Assembly (NCBI GenBank): GCA_002315375.1
Contig: DCHR01000036.1
Coordinates: 68,965-132,964, forward strand
Length of the DNA stretch: 64,000 nt
Reading direction: 5' to 3'
Origin: Treponema sp. UBA1747
GTDB taxonomy: Bacteria > Spirochaetota > Spirochaetia > Treponematales > Treponemataceae
Shown: positions 25,745-34,037 of the stretch, piece after piece
Numbering within the stretch: the stretch's first letter is position 1
How the letters are laid out: the number at the start of each line of letters is the position of its first letter
Made by a program: the position numbers and the translations under genes
The notes under the pieces: model-generated
The model's database searches: none
Told to the model about the DNA's origin: nothing
The model's input: only the letters and a program-made list of their open reading frames with translations

Positions 25745-26691
25745 ACTTACAGGTTACTGAACAGACAGAAGAAGATTTTCTTAAAGCCCGCAACAAGGCT
25801 TTTGTAAATGAAGTACAGCACCTTCTCAATCCGGAAGAAGCAAAGCTTATTTCCTTGAATGATGTGAAATCCCTCATCAAACCCAGTGCTGAAACATATC
25901 TGGGAATGAAAGTTATTCCTGTAGCAAAAATCGTTGGAAGCGAAGGCAGATACAAAGATTTCGACAATAAATTTTTCCCGAAAAGTTCTCACCTGAAAAC
26001 AAGATGGGAAAAGATTGATGATGCTGCAATCAGGTCAATCGATCTGCCACCTATAAAAGTTTATGAAGTTGCCGGGCTTTACTTTGTACGTGACGGAAAC
26101 CACAGAGTTTCTGTTGCAAAAAGCCGTGGAACAGAATTCATCGATGCCGAAGTTGTTTCTCTTAAAAGTGAAATTATTATTCACAATGCTGAAAACATAA
26201 ATGACCTGGTACGTCAGATTATCAATTTCGAAAAAAGAACTTTCTATATGGAAACCTCTTTCGGAGACATAACAGACTACTGGGTTATGGACTTCACTAC
26301 TCCAGGAAAATATGACCAGATTTACAACCACATCCTGACTCACAAATACTACATAAACCAGAATCAGGAAGAAGAAATCAGCTGGGATGATGCAGTTTTG
26401 TCCTGGTTCAAAAATGTTTACCTTCCTGTAATCCATTACCTGGAAGATTTCAAAGTAATGAAGCATTTCAAAAAACGCACAACAAGCGATCTTTATGTAT
26501 GGATTATGAAATACTGGGATGAACTCAAAAATAAATACGGTAATGATGTCCCATTAAATGACGCAGTAAAAGAACTTGAAAAAAACCACAAAGTACCTTT
26601 CCTGAAAAAAGTCAGAAACGCTTTAACAAGAATCGTCTTTAGGCGTTCCATTTCATCGGCAAATGCCCCCGGATTAACTGATACCCTGTAA
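25741..26691 (+). CDS. ParB/Srx-fold domain protein
   Basis: The 316-residue protein has a ParB-like N-terminal nucleotide-binding fold: VIPVAKIVGSEGRY, then LPPIKVYEVAGLYFVRDGNHRVSVAKSRGTEFIDAEVV (about residues 97-137), where DGNHRVSVA corresponds to the GxRR/GEHR-type box of ParB proteins. There is no helix-turn-helix typical of chromosomal ParB, and the long C-terminal part (about 150-316) is not recognised. It overlaps the phosphoesterase by 4 bp. A CTPase or sulfiredoxin-like activity is conceivable but not shown. Confidence 0.65.
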   Translation: MNLQVTEQTEEDFLKARNKAFVNEVQHLLNPEEAKLISLNDVKSLIKPSAETYLGMKVIPVAKIVGSEGRYKDFDNKFFPKSSHLKTRWEKIDDAAIRSIDLPPIKVYEVAGLYFVRDGNHRVSVAKSRGTEFIDAEVVSLKSEIIIHNAENINDLVRQIINFEKRTFYMETSFGDITDYWVMDFTTPGKYDQIYNHILTHKYYINQNQEEEISWDDAVLSWFKNVYLPVIHYLEDFKVMKHFKKRTTSDLYVWIMKYWDELKNKYGNDVPLNDAVKELEKNHKVPFLKKVRNALTRIVFRRSISSANAPGLTDTL

Positions 26692-26751
26692 TAATTTGAA
26701 TTAAATGTACCCTTTTTTCAAAATATATTTCGAAATTTCTCTTTCCAAATG

Positions 26752-26780
26752 TAGACATACTTAAGAACTTTAATTATACT
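26752..26780 (+). promoter_or_regulatory. leuC promoter
   Basis: TAGACA (26752-26757) and TATACT (26775-26780) are 17 nt apart, 35 bp before the leuC start. AAGAGGA lies just before the ATG. No leader peptide or T-box is visible in the 123-bp spacer. Confidence 0.65.
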
Positions 26781-26814
26781 AAAGAAAATCAGTATTTATT
26801 AAGAGGATACATTT

Positions 26815-28098
26815 ATGGGAAAAACTATTGCTCAGAAGATTTTCGAAAAGCATCTTGTAGACACTCCTTACGAAAACACATACGTTCTCAAACTGGACCG
26901 TGTTTTCTGTCATGAAATTACAACTCCAATCGCTATCAACGACCTTATGGAACGCGGTAAAGATAAAGTTTTTGACTGTACAAAAATCAAGGCTGTTATC
27001 GACCACGTAACTCCATCTAAAGACTCTAAAACTGCAACACAGAGTAAAGTACTCCGTGACTGGGCCTGCCGCCAGAACATCAAGGATTTCTTTGATATCG
27101 GTGCCAACGGTGTTTGTCACGCTATCTTCCCAGAAAAAGGATTTGTTCGCCCTGGATTCACAGTAATCATGGGTGACTCACACACTTGTACTCACGGTGC
27201 TTTCGGTGCCTTCGCTGCAGGTGTTGGAACAACTGACCTTGAAGTTGGAATTCTTAAGGGAGTTTGTTCTTTCCGTGAACCAAAAACTCTCAAATTCGTT
27301 CTCAACGGAACACTGAAACCTGGTGTATACGCAAAAGACGTAATTCTCTTCCTTATTTCTCAGATCGGTGTAAACGGAGCTACAAACTGTGTAGTTGAAT
27401 TCACAGGTCCTGTAATTGACAACTTCGGAATGGAAGAACGCATGACCCTCTGTAACATGGCAGTTGAAGCCGGCGGTACTTCTGGTATCTGTTACCCTGA
27501 TGCCAAAACTGTTGAATACCTTTGGGAATTCATCAAAGACGAATACAAAACAAAAGAAGATGCCATCGCTGACTACGCACAGTGGCGTTCAGATGACGAT
27601 GCAGACTTTGAAAAAGTTTACACATACGACCTTTCTGATCTGGAACCTGTTTGTACACACGGTTACAAACCTGACCAGGTTAAGACAATCAAAGAAATGG
27701 AAGGTACAAAGGTTAACCAGATTTACATCGGTTCATGTACAAACGGACGTATCTCTGACCTGCGCATTGCAGCCCAGGTTCTTAAAGGACACAAACTTGC
27801 AGAAGGCGTTCGAGGAATCGTTTCCCCAGCTACACCAAAAATCTTCAAAATGGCTGTTCAGGAAGGAATCATCGACATCTTCATGGATGCAGGTTTCTGT
27901 GTAACAAACCCAACTTGTGGTGCCTGTCTTGGTATGAGTAACGGTGTTCTGGCAGAAGGCGAAGTTTGTGCTTCAACAACAAACCGCAACTTCAACGGAC
28001 GTATGGGTAAAGGCGGAATGGTTCACCTTATGAGCCCTGCTTCTGCTGCTGCAACTGCTATTAAGGGATATATCTGTAATTCAGAATTATACAAATAA
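26815..28098 (+). CDS. leuC: 3-isopropylmalate dehydratase large subunit (LeuC/aconitase family)
   Basis: A 427-residue aconitase-superfamily protein with the three iron-sulfur cysteines in GSCTNGR (C308) and TNPTCGAC (C368, C371), plus MGDSHTCTHGAFGAFAAGVGTTD. Length and sequence fit the short LeuC/HacA type that pairs with a separate small subunit. With LeuD it isomerises 2-isopropylmalate, though the same family includes homoaconitase and dimethylmalate dehydratase. No leuA or leuB is in this window. Codon choice is strongly biased, suggesting high expression. Confidence 0.88.
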   Translation: MGKTIAQKIFEKHLVDTPYENTYVLKLDRVFCHEITTPIAINDLMERGKDKVFDCTKIKAVIDHVTPSKDSKTATQSKVLRDWACRQNIKDFFDIGANGVCHAIFPEKGFVRPGFTVIMGDSHTCTHGAFGAFAAGVGTTDLEVGILKGVCSFREPKTLKFVLNGTLKPGVYAKDVILFLISQIGVNGATNCVVEFTGPVIDNFGMEERMTLCNMAVEAGGTSGICYPDAKTVEYLWEFIKDEYKTKEDAIADYAQWRSDDDADFEKVYTYDLSDLEPVCTHGYKPDQVKTIKEMEGTKVNQIYIGSCTNGRISDLRIAAQVLKGHKLAEGVRGIVSPATPKIFKMAVQEGIIDIFMDAGFCVTNPTCGACLGMSNGVLAEGEVCASTTNRNFNGRMGKGGMVHLMSPASAAATAIKGYICNSELYK

Positions 28099-28100
28099 AA

Positions 28101-28180
28101 AAAAGCACGCTGGATCAGGCTGCCTGACGGCACCACTTTTTACAAAAATTGCGTCAGCAATTTCAAATCGGCGTGGCAAT
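28101..28180 (+). repeat. Structured spacer between leuC and leuD
   Basis: The 101-bp gap holds several stems: CACGC (28106-28110) with GCGTG (28171-28175) as an outer pair, TCAGGC-T-GCCTGA (28115-28127), and AAATTGC-GTCA-GCAATTT (28146-28163), a perfect 7-bp hairpin. It could be an RNA processing or stability element that sets the LeuC:LeuD ratio. Confidence 0.5.
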
Positions 28181-28199
28181 AAATAAAGGAGAAAAGAAT

Positions 28200-28733
28200 A
28201 TGAAAGAATTCGGTGGAAAAGTTCTGTTCCTGGACAGAAGCGATATCAATACAGACGAAATCATTCCTGCAAAATATCTTACAGAAATCACAAAAACAGC
28301 TCTCAAGCCTTACCTGCTTGAAGACCTGAAAATGGATAACTTCAACCCAAAAACTGACATCGCAGGAAAGAAAGTAATCATTACCCGCGAAAACTTCGGA
28401 TGTGGTTCTTCACGTGAACACGCACCATGGGCTCTTGAAGTAAATGACATCTTCACAGTAATTGCTCCTAACTTTGCACGTATCTTCCGCCAGAACATGT
28501 ACAACTGCGGTATGATGGCAATCGACATGGCTGCAGAAAATGTAGATGACATGTTCAGAACTTTTGCAGACAAAGATACAGAATGCAAAATCGTAATGAA
28601 TGATGACGGATCTGCTAAAGTAAAACTCATTGCAGGAAGCCTTTCAAAATCTTACGAATTCAGACTGGACGGATTTGAAAAAGCTCTCGTTGAACACGAA
28701 GGCTGGATTGGATACACAGAAGCAAAATACTAA
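28200..28733 (+). CDS. leuD: 3-isopropylmalate dehydratase small subunit
   Basis: Start ATG 28200 has AAGGAG 9 nt upstream and yields 177 residues. The swivel-domain motifs are present: FLDRSDINTDEIIPAKYL near the N-terminus and NFGCGSSREHAPWAL in the middle, which binds the substrate carboxylate. Length is typical of the prokaryotic short LeuD (about 165-180). It completes the LeuCD dehydratase. A strong terminator follows 60 bp later. Confidence 0.92.
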   Translation: MKEFGGKVLFLDRSDINTDEIIPAKYLTEITKTALKPYLLEDLKMDNFNPKTDIAGKKVIITRENFGCGSSREHAPWALEVNDIFTVIAPNFARIFRQNMYNCGMMAIDMAAENVDDMFRTFADKDTECKIVMNDDGSAKVKLIAGSLSKSYEFRLDGFEKALVEHEGWIGYTEAKY

Positions 28734-28747
28734 TCTGTAATTCATAA

Positions 28748-28776
28748 TTCACAATGCACAATTCATAATATATAAT
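28748..28776 (+). promoter_or_regulatory. Promoter of the sugar-sensor operon
   Basis: TTCACA (28748-28753) and TATAAT (28771-28776) are 17 nt apart. ATTCATAAT occurs twice around it (28740-28748 and 28761-28769), 21 bp apart, about two helix turns, which may mark an activator site. Transcripts from here run straight into the terminator-like hairpin at 28797. Confidence 0.5.
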
Positions 28777-28796
28777 ATAAGTGCATTGATAATATT

Positions 28797-28847
28797 TCCC
28801 GGGAATCAGCAGAGGGAAAATCTCTGCAGTTTTCCGGGATTTTTTTT
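28797..28847 (+). terminator. Terminator/attenuator directly before the sensor operon
   Basis: TCCCGG (28797-28802) pairs with CCGGGA (28834-28839) and GCAGAG with CTCTGC inside, followed by eight T residues (28840-28847). It terminates leuCD. Its T-run ends only 5 nt before the next ATG at 28853, so any transcript for that operon must cross it. Confidence 0.75.
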
Positions 28848-28852
28848 AAGTT

Positions 28853-29794
28853 ATGAAACAAAAAGAGACAACAATTCTTATACCTGTAGCCATCGCAATT
28901 ATTCTTCCCCTGTTATTTGCTTTTTTTGTTTACAGAAATTTTTCTAATTTTTCCAGAGAAAGTGATTCCGTTGACAGAGATTTTCACATCCTTGTAATCG
29001 GTAAAACCGAAAACAACAACTTCCTGAATAATGTATACCGAGGTGCTGACCAGGTTTCAACAATGTACAATGCGGTTGTTGAACTCCACGTCCCCTCTTC
29101 CAAAGCAGAAGAAAGTTCACTGGAAAGTCTTTTTGAATATGCTGAATTTGTAAAAGCAGACGGTGTCATTGCATACATTGATGAAGAAACAGCATCTTTG
29201 GATTTTCCTGTAAAAAATCTTGATATTCCTGTGGTTACAATCGGAAACTTCTGTCAGGAAATCCCGCAGATTTCCTTTATCGGAAACAATTACTCTGAAA
29301 GCGGAAAACTTTTGGCAAAAACTGCCTTTGAATACTGTATTGGAAATTCAGAAATTTACATTATTAACAGTTCTGAAAAAAATCCGAATTATTCCAACCT
29401 GATGAATACTATAACGGTTTCCCTGAAAGGCTACAGCATGCCTTTTGAAATTCTTGAAGGTTCAGGTCCCGAAATTGAAAAAACAGTCCTTAATGAAATC
29501 TCAACTGATTCTGAAAAAGAACTGATTCTAGTCTGTCTCAGCGAAGAAGATTCCATTCATATGTCCCAGCTTTCATCTGACCCGATTTTTTCAGGAAAAT
29601 TTAAAATCATCAGCTTCGGAGAAAACCAGACTGTAACCACTTATTTCAATAAGGGCATTATAAACGCCATTGTTTCCGTAGACCAGGAAAACACGGGAAC
29701 CCGCGCAATGAAAGAAATCTTCGATTACAAAAAGAATAACTTTGCCAACTCCTACGTTTATGCCGGACTGAATCTTAAAAAGGGAGAAAGATAA
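28853..29794 (+). CDS. Membrane-anchored sugar-binding sensor (XylFII-like)
   Basis: A 313-residue protein with an uncleaved N-terminal membrane helix (residues 7-27, no lipobox) and a type-I periplasmic binding fold: FHILVIGKTENNNFLNNVYRGADQVS, later IPVVTIGNFCQEIPQISFIGNNYSESGKLLA and ENTGTRAMKEI. In clostridial XylFII-LytS-YesN systems such an anchored binding protein signals to the kinase encoded next to it. Gene order here is the same (kinase 1 bp after, then AraC-type regulator). No Shine-Dalgarno sequence is visible. The ligand is probably a monosaccharide. Confidence 0.7.
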   Translation: MKQKETTILIPVAIAIILPLLFAFFVYRNFSNFSRESDSVDRDFHILVIGKTENNNFLNNVYRGADQVSTMYNAVVELHVPSSKAEESSLESLFEYAEFVKADGVIAYIDEETASLDFPVKNLDIPVVTIGNFCQEIPQISFIGNNYSESGKLLAKTAFEYCIGNSEIYIINSSEKNPNYSNLMNTITVSLKGYSMPFEILEGSGPEIEKTVLNEISTDSEKELILVCLSEEDSIHMSQLSSDPIFSGKFKIISFGENQTVTTYFNKGIINAIVSVDQENTGTRAMKEIFDYKKNNFANSYVYAGLNLKKGER

Positions 29795-29795
29795 A

Positions 29796-31283
29796 ATGCA
29801 GCAGTTCTCTCTTTCGAATAAATCCTTAAGATTCCAGCTTATGCTCTGTGTTTCCCTTATTTCTGTAATGATTATGACAAGTCTTTTCGTGTTTATTTCC
29901 ATGAACAGAATGTCCATCAAAGCAATGGGAAACTCATATACCTCAAATGAAAGATTAAACATTCTTCAAAAAAATGTATCAGAAGTCGAATATTATATGG
30001 AAGTTTATAATAACTATCGTACTTATGAGAGTATCGACAGTTATTATGCTGCCTGCGTAAAGGTTGAAGATTTCCTAAAAAACATGCAGTCCAAACCTTC
30101 AGAGAATCCAATAAATCAGCTTGAATACATAGTTCAGTGCCTGGTTAAATCTTTTGTAGATTACTCCGTAATAACAGTTCAGGAAAAACGCGCTTACAAG
30201 GACAATACAAAAAGTTTTGAAAAAAGTCTCCGGTGTTACAGGACTCTTCAAAACGCAATCACAGAATTGAACACTCAGCTGATGGAAAACAATGCTTCCC
30301 AATACAACAAAAAAAGAAACAGAATAATCTATTTCAGCAACTTAAGCATCTTATTCTACTCAGCATATTTTCTTCTGATTTTAATTCTTCTTTATTTCAT
30401 GATTACAAAAATCATCAAACCACTGAAGGATATTTCCACCGTTGCAGAAAGAGTTGCGGACAGAGATTTTGACATTCCTCTTTTCAACAGATCCGGAAAC
30501 AATGAAATTGCAAAAATCTGTAACGCTTTTGATAAAATGATTATCAGTATCAAGGAGTACATCAACACAATCTGGGAAAAAGCCAGAACTGAAAACGAAC
30601 TCCGCGAAAAAGAAATGGAAATGCAGGCTCTTTATTCAAAAGCCCAGTTACAGGCTTTCCAAAGCCAGATTAATCCTCATTTCCTATTCAATACCTTAAA
30701 CACAGGGGCCCAGCTTGCCATGATGGAAGGAGCCGACAAAACCTGCAGTTTTATCGAACAGACTTCCGACTTTTTCCGCTACAACCTGAGACACCAGAAA
30801 ACTACAGCTACAATAAGCGAGGAACTTGGTATTGTTGATAATTATGTTTATATAATGAAGGTTCGATTCGGTCAGAGACTTGAGTTTGAAAAGAATATTC
30901 CTGATAAAATATTTACTGAAACGCTTCCGGTCATGACCTTACAGCCCCTGGTTGAAAACTGTATCAAACACGGACTTCAGGATTCTGATACAGGAAAAGT
31001 AACATTAACCATCGGGGAAAATCCGGCATATATTATCATTACCATCAGCGACAACGGATCGGGAATGGATGAAATAACCCGGTACTCGATAATGAGAAGC
31101 CGGACCTCTGACAATTTCAGTATTGTTTCAAATTCAGATGGAAACAAAAGTACCGGAATCGGACTTATAAATGTTTACTCCCGTCTCCGAATCTATTTCA
31201 AAAGAGATGATGTTTTTGATATTATGAAAAATGTTAATGGGCCTGGAACCAGATTTATTGTAAGGATACCAAAAAATGTATAA
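29796..31283 (+). CDS. LytS/YesM-family sensor histidine kinase
   Basis: The 495-residue kinase has two membrane helices (about 15-37 and 180-204) around a 140-residue outer loop, a HAMP domain (KIIKPLKDISTVAERVADRDF, 205-225), a coiled coil, the His_kinase domain FQSQINPHFLFNTL with phospho-acceptor H295, and an ATPase domain (NCIKHGL, DNGSGMD, GIGLINVYSRL). It should phosphorylate the AraC-type regulator that overlaps its 3' end by 8 bp. Input probably comes from the binding protein encoded upstream. Confidence 0.92.
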   Translation: MQQFSLSNKSLRFQLMLCVSLISVMIMTSLFVFISMNRMSIKAMGNSYTSNERLNILQKNVSEVEYYMEVYNNYRTYESIDSYYAACVKVEDFLKNMQSKPSENPINQLEYIVQCLVKSFVDYSVITVQEKRAYKDNTKSFEKSLRCYRTLQNAITELNTQLMENNASQYNKKRNRIIYFSNLSILFYSAYFLLILILLYFMITKIIKPLKDISTVAERVADRDFDIPLFNRSGNNEIAKICNAFDKMIISIKEYINTIWEKARTENELREKEMEMQALYSKAQLQAFQSQINPHFLFNTLNTGAQLAMMEGADKTCSFIEQTSDFFRYNLRHQKTTATISEELGIVDNYVYIMKVRFGQRLEFEKNIPDKIFTETLPVMTLQPLVENCIKHGLQDSDTGKVTLTIGENPAYIIITISDNGSGMDEITRYSIMRSRTSDNFSIVSNSDGNKSTGIGLINVYSRLRIYFKRDDVFDIMKNVNGPGTRFIVRIPKNV

Positions 31284-32829
31284 TGTGCTTGCCTGTGATG
31301 ATGAACAGATTGCGATTGATTCCATAAAATTTATTTTCGAAAAAAACTTCCAGAGCGAAGTAAACCTCTTTACTGCCCTGTCTGGTTTTGAAGCCTTGAA
31401 CATAGTCAAACAGAATAATATTGATATTATTTTTATGGATATTAATATGCCGGGCATGAACGGACTTGAAACAATCAGTCTGATTATGAGTATGAAACCG
31501 GATACAGTTATCATTGTTCTTTCAGCTTTTGATACCTTTGAATACGCCCAGGAAGCCTTGAATCTTGGTGCCTTCAGATATATTACAAAACCAGTTAATC
31601 GCAATACCATTATCCAGACAACAAGAAGTGCAATGAATCAGGTGGATTCCAAAAAAGAATCTTCCATTAATAAAGATGAAATTCAAAAAAAGCTGGATGC
31701 CGTTTCACCTATGGTCGAAAGTGATTTCTTTTATTCCTGTGCATTCTGTTCCGACAATGAAAATCTTACTCCATACCTTGAATATTTTAATATCCGGGAT
31801 AAAAAATACATTTTCTGTGCCATAGAATTTCCCGAGCAGAATGATGAAAACAAGCATAAAATCCTTTCCGAAATAAGGGCCATTGCCGGTGAGAACGAGA
31901 AATGCATCATGGGATCCTTTATGAAAAACCGTGCAGTCCTTCTTTTTTCTTTTACAAAGGAAACTTTTTTTTATGAAAAAGCCCGGGAATCCATTACTTC
32001 CATTCACACCCTGTTTTCCTTAAAAATAAACAGAAATATCAGAACCGGTGTTTCCGATGTATGTTCCAATGAAATTCAGTTCGGCGATTTTTACAGTCAA
32101 AGCTTTATAGCGTTAAACAATTCTTCTGAAAACAAACCCCTTGTTTTCTTTCAGGATATTACCGCCAGCACAGATAAAACTGCAGATATTAAAAACACAC
32201 AGGAAAGACTTTATAAAAGACTCAGAAACGGAGATATTGAAGGAGTTTCTTTTTTATCTTCACTTTATTTGTCAGGTCTTCAGGATATGGCGTTGCCTTC
32301 AGAAAAATGGAAATTCAGCCTTCTGGAACTTCTGGTAAATACTAAATCAATCACTATTTCACAAAGCGAAACTTTTGATTCTGCCCTTTTCGACAACGCG
32401 TTTTTAATTATTTCATCTGCATCATCAGTTGAAGAAACAAAACCTTATATACAGCAGAGACTATCAGATGCAGTTACTGCCATATCACAAAAGATCAAAA
32501 AAGCTGAAAATCCGGTCATTACAAAAGTACAGAATTTTATAAACATGAACTTAAGTATAGATTTTTCTCTTGAAGATGCTGCAGATTATGCAGGAGTTTC
32601 TTCTTTCTATCTGAGTAAACTTTTTAAAGAAGAAATGAATGATACCTTCGTGAACTATGTCACTGAACTGAAAATGAAAAAAGCAGAACATTTGCTTCGC
32701 GAAACGGATATGTCCATCAAAGAAATCACAGCAGCAACCGGTTACAATGACCAGAATTATTTCAGCAAGATTTTCAAAAACAAATATGAAGTAACACCAT
32801 CTGAATACAGGCGGACGAATATACAATGA
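31276..32829 (+). CDS. YesN-type response regulator (receiver + AraC HTH)
   Basis: A 517-residue regulator. Residues 1-115 are a receiver domain (ACDDEQ, phospho-acceptor D55 in FMDINMPG, LSAFDTFEYAQEAL, ITKPVN). A middle region of about 270 residues is the variable linker of this family. Residues 417-515 are two helix-turn-helix motifs (FSLEDAADYAGVSSFYLSKLFKEEM and DMSKEITAATGYNDQNYFSKIFKNKYEVTPSEYR-like). It most likely activates the importer genes downstream. It overlaps both neighbours, indicating one mRNA. Confidence 0.92.
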   Translation: MYNVLACDDEQIAIDSIKFIFEKNFQSEVNLFTALSGFEALNIVKQNNIDIIFMDINMPGMNGLETISLIMSMKPDTVIIVLSAFDTFEYAQEALNLGAFRYITKPVNRNTIIQTTRSAMNQVDSKKESSINKDEIQKKLDAVSPMVESDFFYSCAFCSDNENLTPYLEYFNIRDKKYIFCAIEFPEQNDENKHKILSEIRAIAGENEKCIMGSFMKNRAVLLFSFTKETFFYEKARESITSIHTLFSLKINRNIRTGVSDVCSNEIQFGDFYSQSFIALNNSSENKPLVFFQDITASTDKTADIKNTQERLYKRLRNGDIEGVSFLSSLYLSGLQDMALPSEKWKFSLLELLVNTKSITISQSETFDSALFDNAFLIISSASSVEETKPYIQQRLSDAVTAISQKIKKAENPVITKVQNFINMNLSIDFSLEDAADYAGVSSFYLSKLFKEEMNDTFVNYVTELKMKKAEHLLRETDMSIKEITAATGYNDQNYFSKIFKNKYEVTPSEYRRTNIQ

Positions 32830-33872
32830 ACAGATTGATAAAAAATTTTTATTCTTCAATTTTGATGTTTTTTATTTTTTCTTTATTAATTTCATGCAAA
32901 GGAAAATCACAGTCCACAACGGAACGGGAATATTCTTCTTCTGAACAGAAAGGACTTACCATCGGTTTTTCAATTGATACCCTGGCTCTGGAAAGATGGC
33001 AGAGAGACCTGGATACTTTCATGAGTACTGCAACAAATCTCGGAGCAGAAGTTATTGTACAGAATGCAGGAAATAATTCCGAAGAACAGAACCGTCAGCT
33101 TTTATACCTTGCCTCACAGAAAGTTGATTGTGCGGTCATTCTTCCCCGTGAATCCAAATCAATTAAAGAAGGTATTGACCGTTTAAGAAATATGAATATT
33201 CCGGTTATTTCCTATGATCGTCTGATTCTGGATTCAGATGTTTCCCTGTACCTTACAATCGACTCCGAAAAAGTCGGTTATCTCATGGGAAAATCCATGA
33301 AAAACATTACACCTGGCAAATCCTGGGCACTTATTCTGGGTGACCCGGAAGACTATAACATGGAAATGATTGGAAAAGGACTTTGGGAAGGAATGAAAGA
33401 CGCTGGAATATCAGTCTGTGACCATTTCTACACCCTGAACTGGAATTATGACCTTTCGCGCCAACATATCTTCGACCTTATTACAAGCGGAATCATTCCG
33501 GATGCCATTATCTGCGGAAATGATGCAGTTGCTGATAGTGTTATTTCTGTTCTCGAAACCAATCTGAAAAAACATATTCCTATTTGCGGTCAGGACGCAG
33601 ATATTGCTGCCTGCCAGAATATAGTAAACGGTAAACAGGACTTTACGATCTATAAACCTATTACAGAACTTGCCCGACTGGCTGCCGAATATGCAGTTGA
33701 ACTGGCAAAAGGAACCTCAGTTTCTTCCCTTGTAAAAGATGGAACCGAAATGGACAACCATTATAAGAAAGTTCCTGCTGTCATGCTTGAACCGGTATAT
33801 GTAGACAAAAACAATATCGATGAAATTATCATTGATTCAGGTTTCCATACATGGAATGAGGTTTATCAGTAA
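32826..33872 (+). CDS. Sugar-binding lipoprotein (XylF-like)
   Basis: A 348-residue protein whose signal peptide ends in a lipobox (FFIFSLLISC). The mature part is a type-I sugar-binding fold: GLTIGFSIDTLALERWQRDLDTFM, IPVISYDRLILDSDVSLYLTIDSEKVGYLMG and ICGNDAVADSV, close to xylose-binding XylF. It overlaps yesN by 4 bp, so it belongs to the sensor operon and not to the transporter operon, which has its own promoter region and binding protein. It could feed ligand to the sensor or widen uptake. Confidence 0.8.
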   Translation: MNRLIKNFYSSILMFFIFSLLISCKGKSQSTTEREYSSSEQKGLTIGFSIDTLALERWQRDLDTFMSTATNLGAEVIVQNAGNNSEEQNRQLLYLASQKVDCAVILPRESKSIKEGIDRLRNMNIPVISYDRLILDSDVSLYLTIDSEKVGYLMGKSMKNITPGKSWALILGDPEDYNMEMIGKGLWEGMKDAGISVCDHFYTLNWNYDLSRQHIFDLITSGIIPDAIICGNDAVADSVISVLETNLKKHIPICGQDADIAACQNIVNGKQDFTIYKPITELARLAAEYAVELAKGTSVSSLVKDGTEMDNHYKKVPAVMLEPVYVDKNNIDEIIIDSGFHTWNEVYQ

Positions 33873-33925
33873 TTTTTTTACCACAAAATATTACTAATAC
33901 ATCCCCTGAAATACTAACATTTTAT

Positions 33926-33996
33926 TGTAAAATTCCCTAATTTCGCAAAAATTTCAAGAATTCCGGCGAATTTTCCCTTGAAAATCCCCCTATACT
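33926..33996 (+). promoter_or_regulatory. Activator-dependent promoter region of chvE
   Basis: TATACT (33991-33996) is a good -10 but the position 17 nt upstream (GAATTT) is a poor -35. Just upstream are TTTCAAG and CTTGAAAAT as an inverted pair around TTCCGGCGAATTTTCC. That combination fits control by an activator such as the YesN-type regulator encoded next door. Confidence 0.4.
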
Positions 33997-34037
33997 AGAA
34001 TCAAAAGAATAAGATTTCAAAATTAGGAGGATTTCTT

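Noticed and set aside
26692..26814. Leucine attenuator or T-box before leuC
   Set aside because: The leader after the promoter is only about 30 nt, with no Leu-rich peptide and no terminator stem.
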